Source of the DNA: Oscillospiraceae bacterium
Lineage (GTDB): Bacteria; Bacillota; Clostridia; Oscillospirales; Ruminococcaceae
Assembly: GCA_031285945.1 (NCBI GenBank)
Contig: JAITVF010000131.1
Span: 1-5,399, forward strand
DNA: 5,399 bases
Direction: 5' to 3'
This document shows, in pieces, positions 5,380 through 5,399 of this stretch. A program made the position numbers and the translations under genes. The notes beneath the pieces are model-generated. The model did no database searches and had not been told where the DNA came from. It saw only the letters and a program-made list of their open reading frames with translations. Within the stretch, counting starts at the first letter, position 1. Each line of letters starts with the position of its first letter.

Positions 5380-5399
5380 TCATGTTTACATGATATAAT
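5380..5399 (+). promoter_or_regulatory. Extended -10 promoter with overlapping palindrome at the window edge
   Basis: The last six bases are TATAAT, preceded by TGA, which gives the extended -10 form TGNTATAAT. Directly upstream is a palindrome, TCATGT-TT-ACATGA (5380-5393), that shares its TGA with the extended -10. The -35 position (GCTATT) is poor. An operator overlapping the -10 region would suit repression of the next gene, which lies outside the window. Confidence 0.5.

Noticed and set aside
1..5399. CRISPR array, transposase, phage or toxin-antitoxin module, tRNA or rRNA
   Set aside because: I found no regularly spaced short repeats, recombinase or toxin-like coding sequences, or structured RNA gene signatures; the large frames are all explained by the five genes listed.

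Overview
The window looks like a chromosomal segment of a GC-rich Firmicutes bacterium, most likely a clostridial lineage. The evidence is strong AGGAGG-type ribosome binding sites, a DUF975 membrane protein, a PASTA-domain protein, a type I (Gram-positive style) dihydroorotase, a DUF11 plus Listeria-Bacteroides-repeat surface protein, and AT-rich intergenic regions with sigma-A-like hexamers. I cannot name the species. ATA isoleucine codons look frequent for such GC-rich coding sequence.

Layout: (i) 1-685 (+) is the C-terminal end of a large secreted or surface protein. It ends in a DUF11 repeat followed by an unusually cysteine-rich Listeria-Bacteroides (Flg_new/InlB B-type) repeat. (ii) 700-740 is a strong hairpin between two convergent genes; its U-tract serves the minus-strand gene. 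(iii) 752-1522 (-) is a DUF975 integral membrane protein with its own good RBS and -10 box. (iv) 1580-2857 (-) is a complete dihydroorotase (pyrC) with all metal and substrate residues in place. (v) 2858-3219 is a 362-bp divergent intergenic region. It holds a ~103-bp nested inverted repeat inside the probable pyrC leader, a TTGACA-N6-TGTCAA dyad, inverted half-sites flanking a promoter, and a strong RBS. (vi) 3220-4572 (+) is a GntP-family organic-acid/gluconate-type permease. (vii) 4687-5325 (+) is a small PASTA protein with no membrane anchor or kinase domain. (viii) 5329-5399 has a terminator-like hairpin, then a palindrome abutting an extended -10 box at the window edge, probably the promoter of the next gene.

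The genes do not form one obvious pathway. pyrC and the DUF975 gene share a strand and may be partly co-transcribed. The permease is transcribed divergently and may read through into the PASTA gene, because no convincing terminator separates them. I see no CRISPR array, transposase, phage module, tRNA or rRNA, and no clear new multi-gene system. The items most worth a second look are the structured pyrC leader or MITE-like element, the operator-like half-sites at the permease promoter, the cysteine-rich end of the surface protein, and the anchorless PASTA protein.
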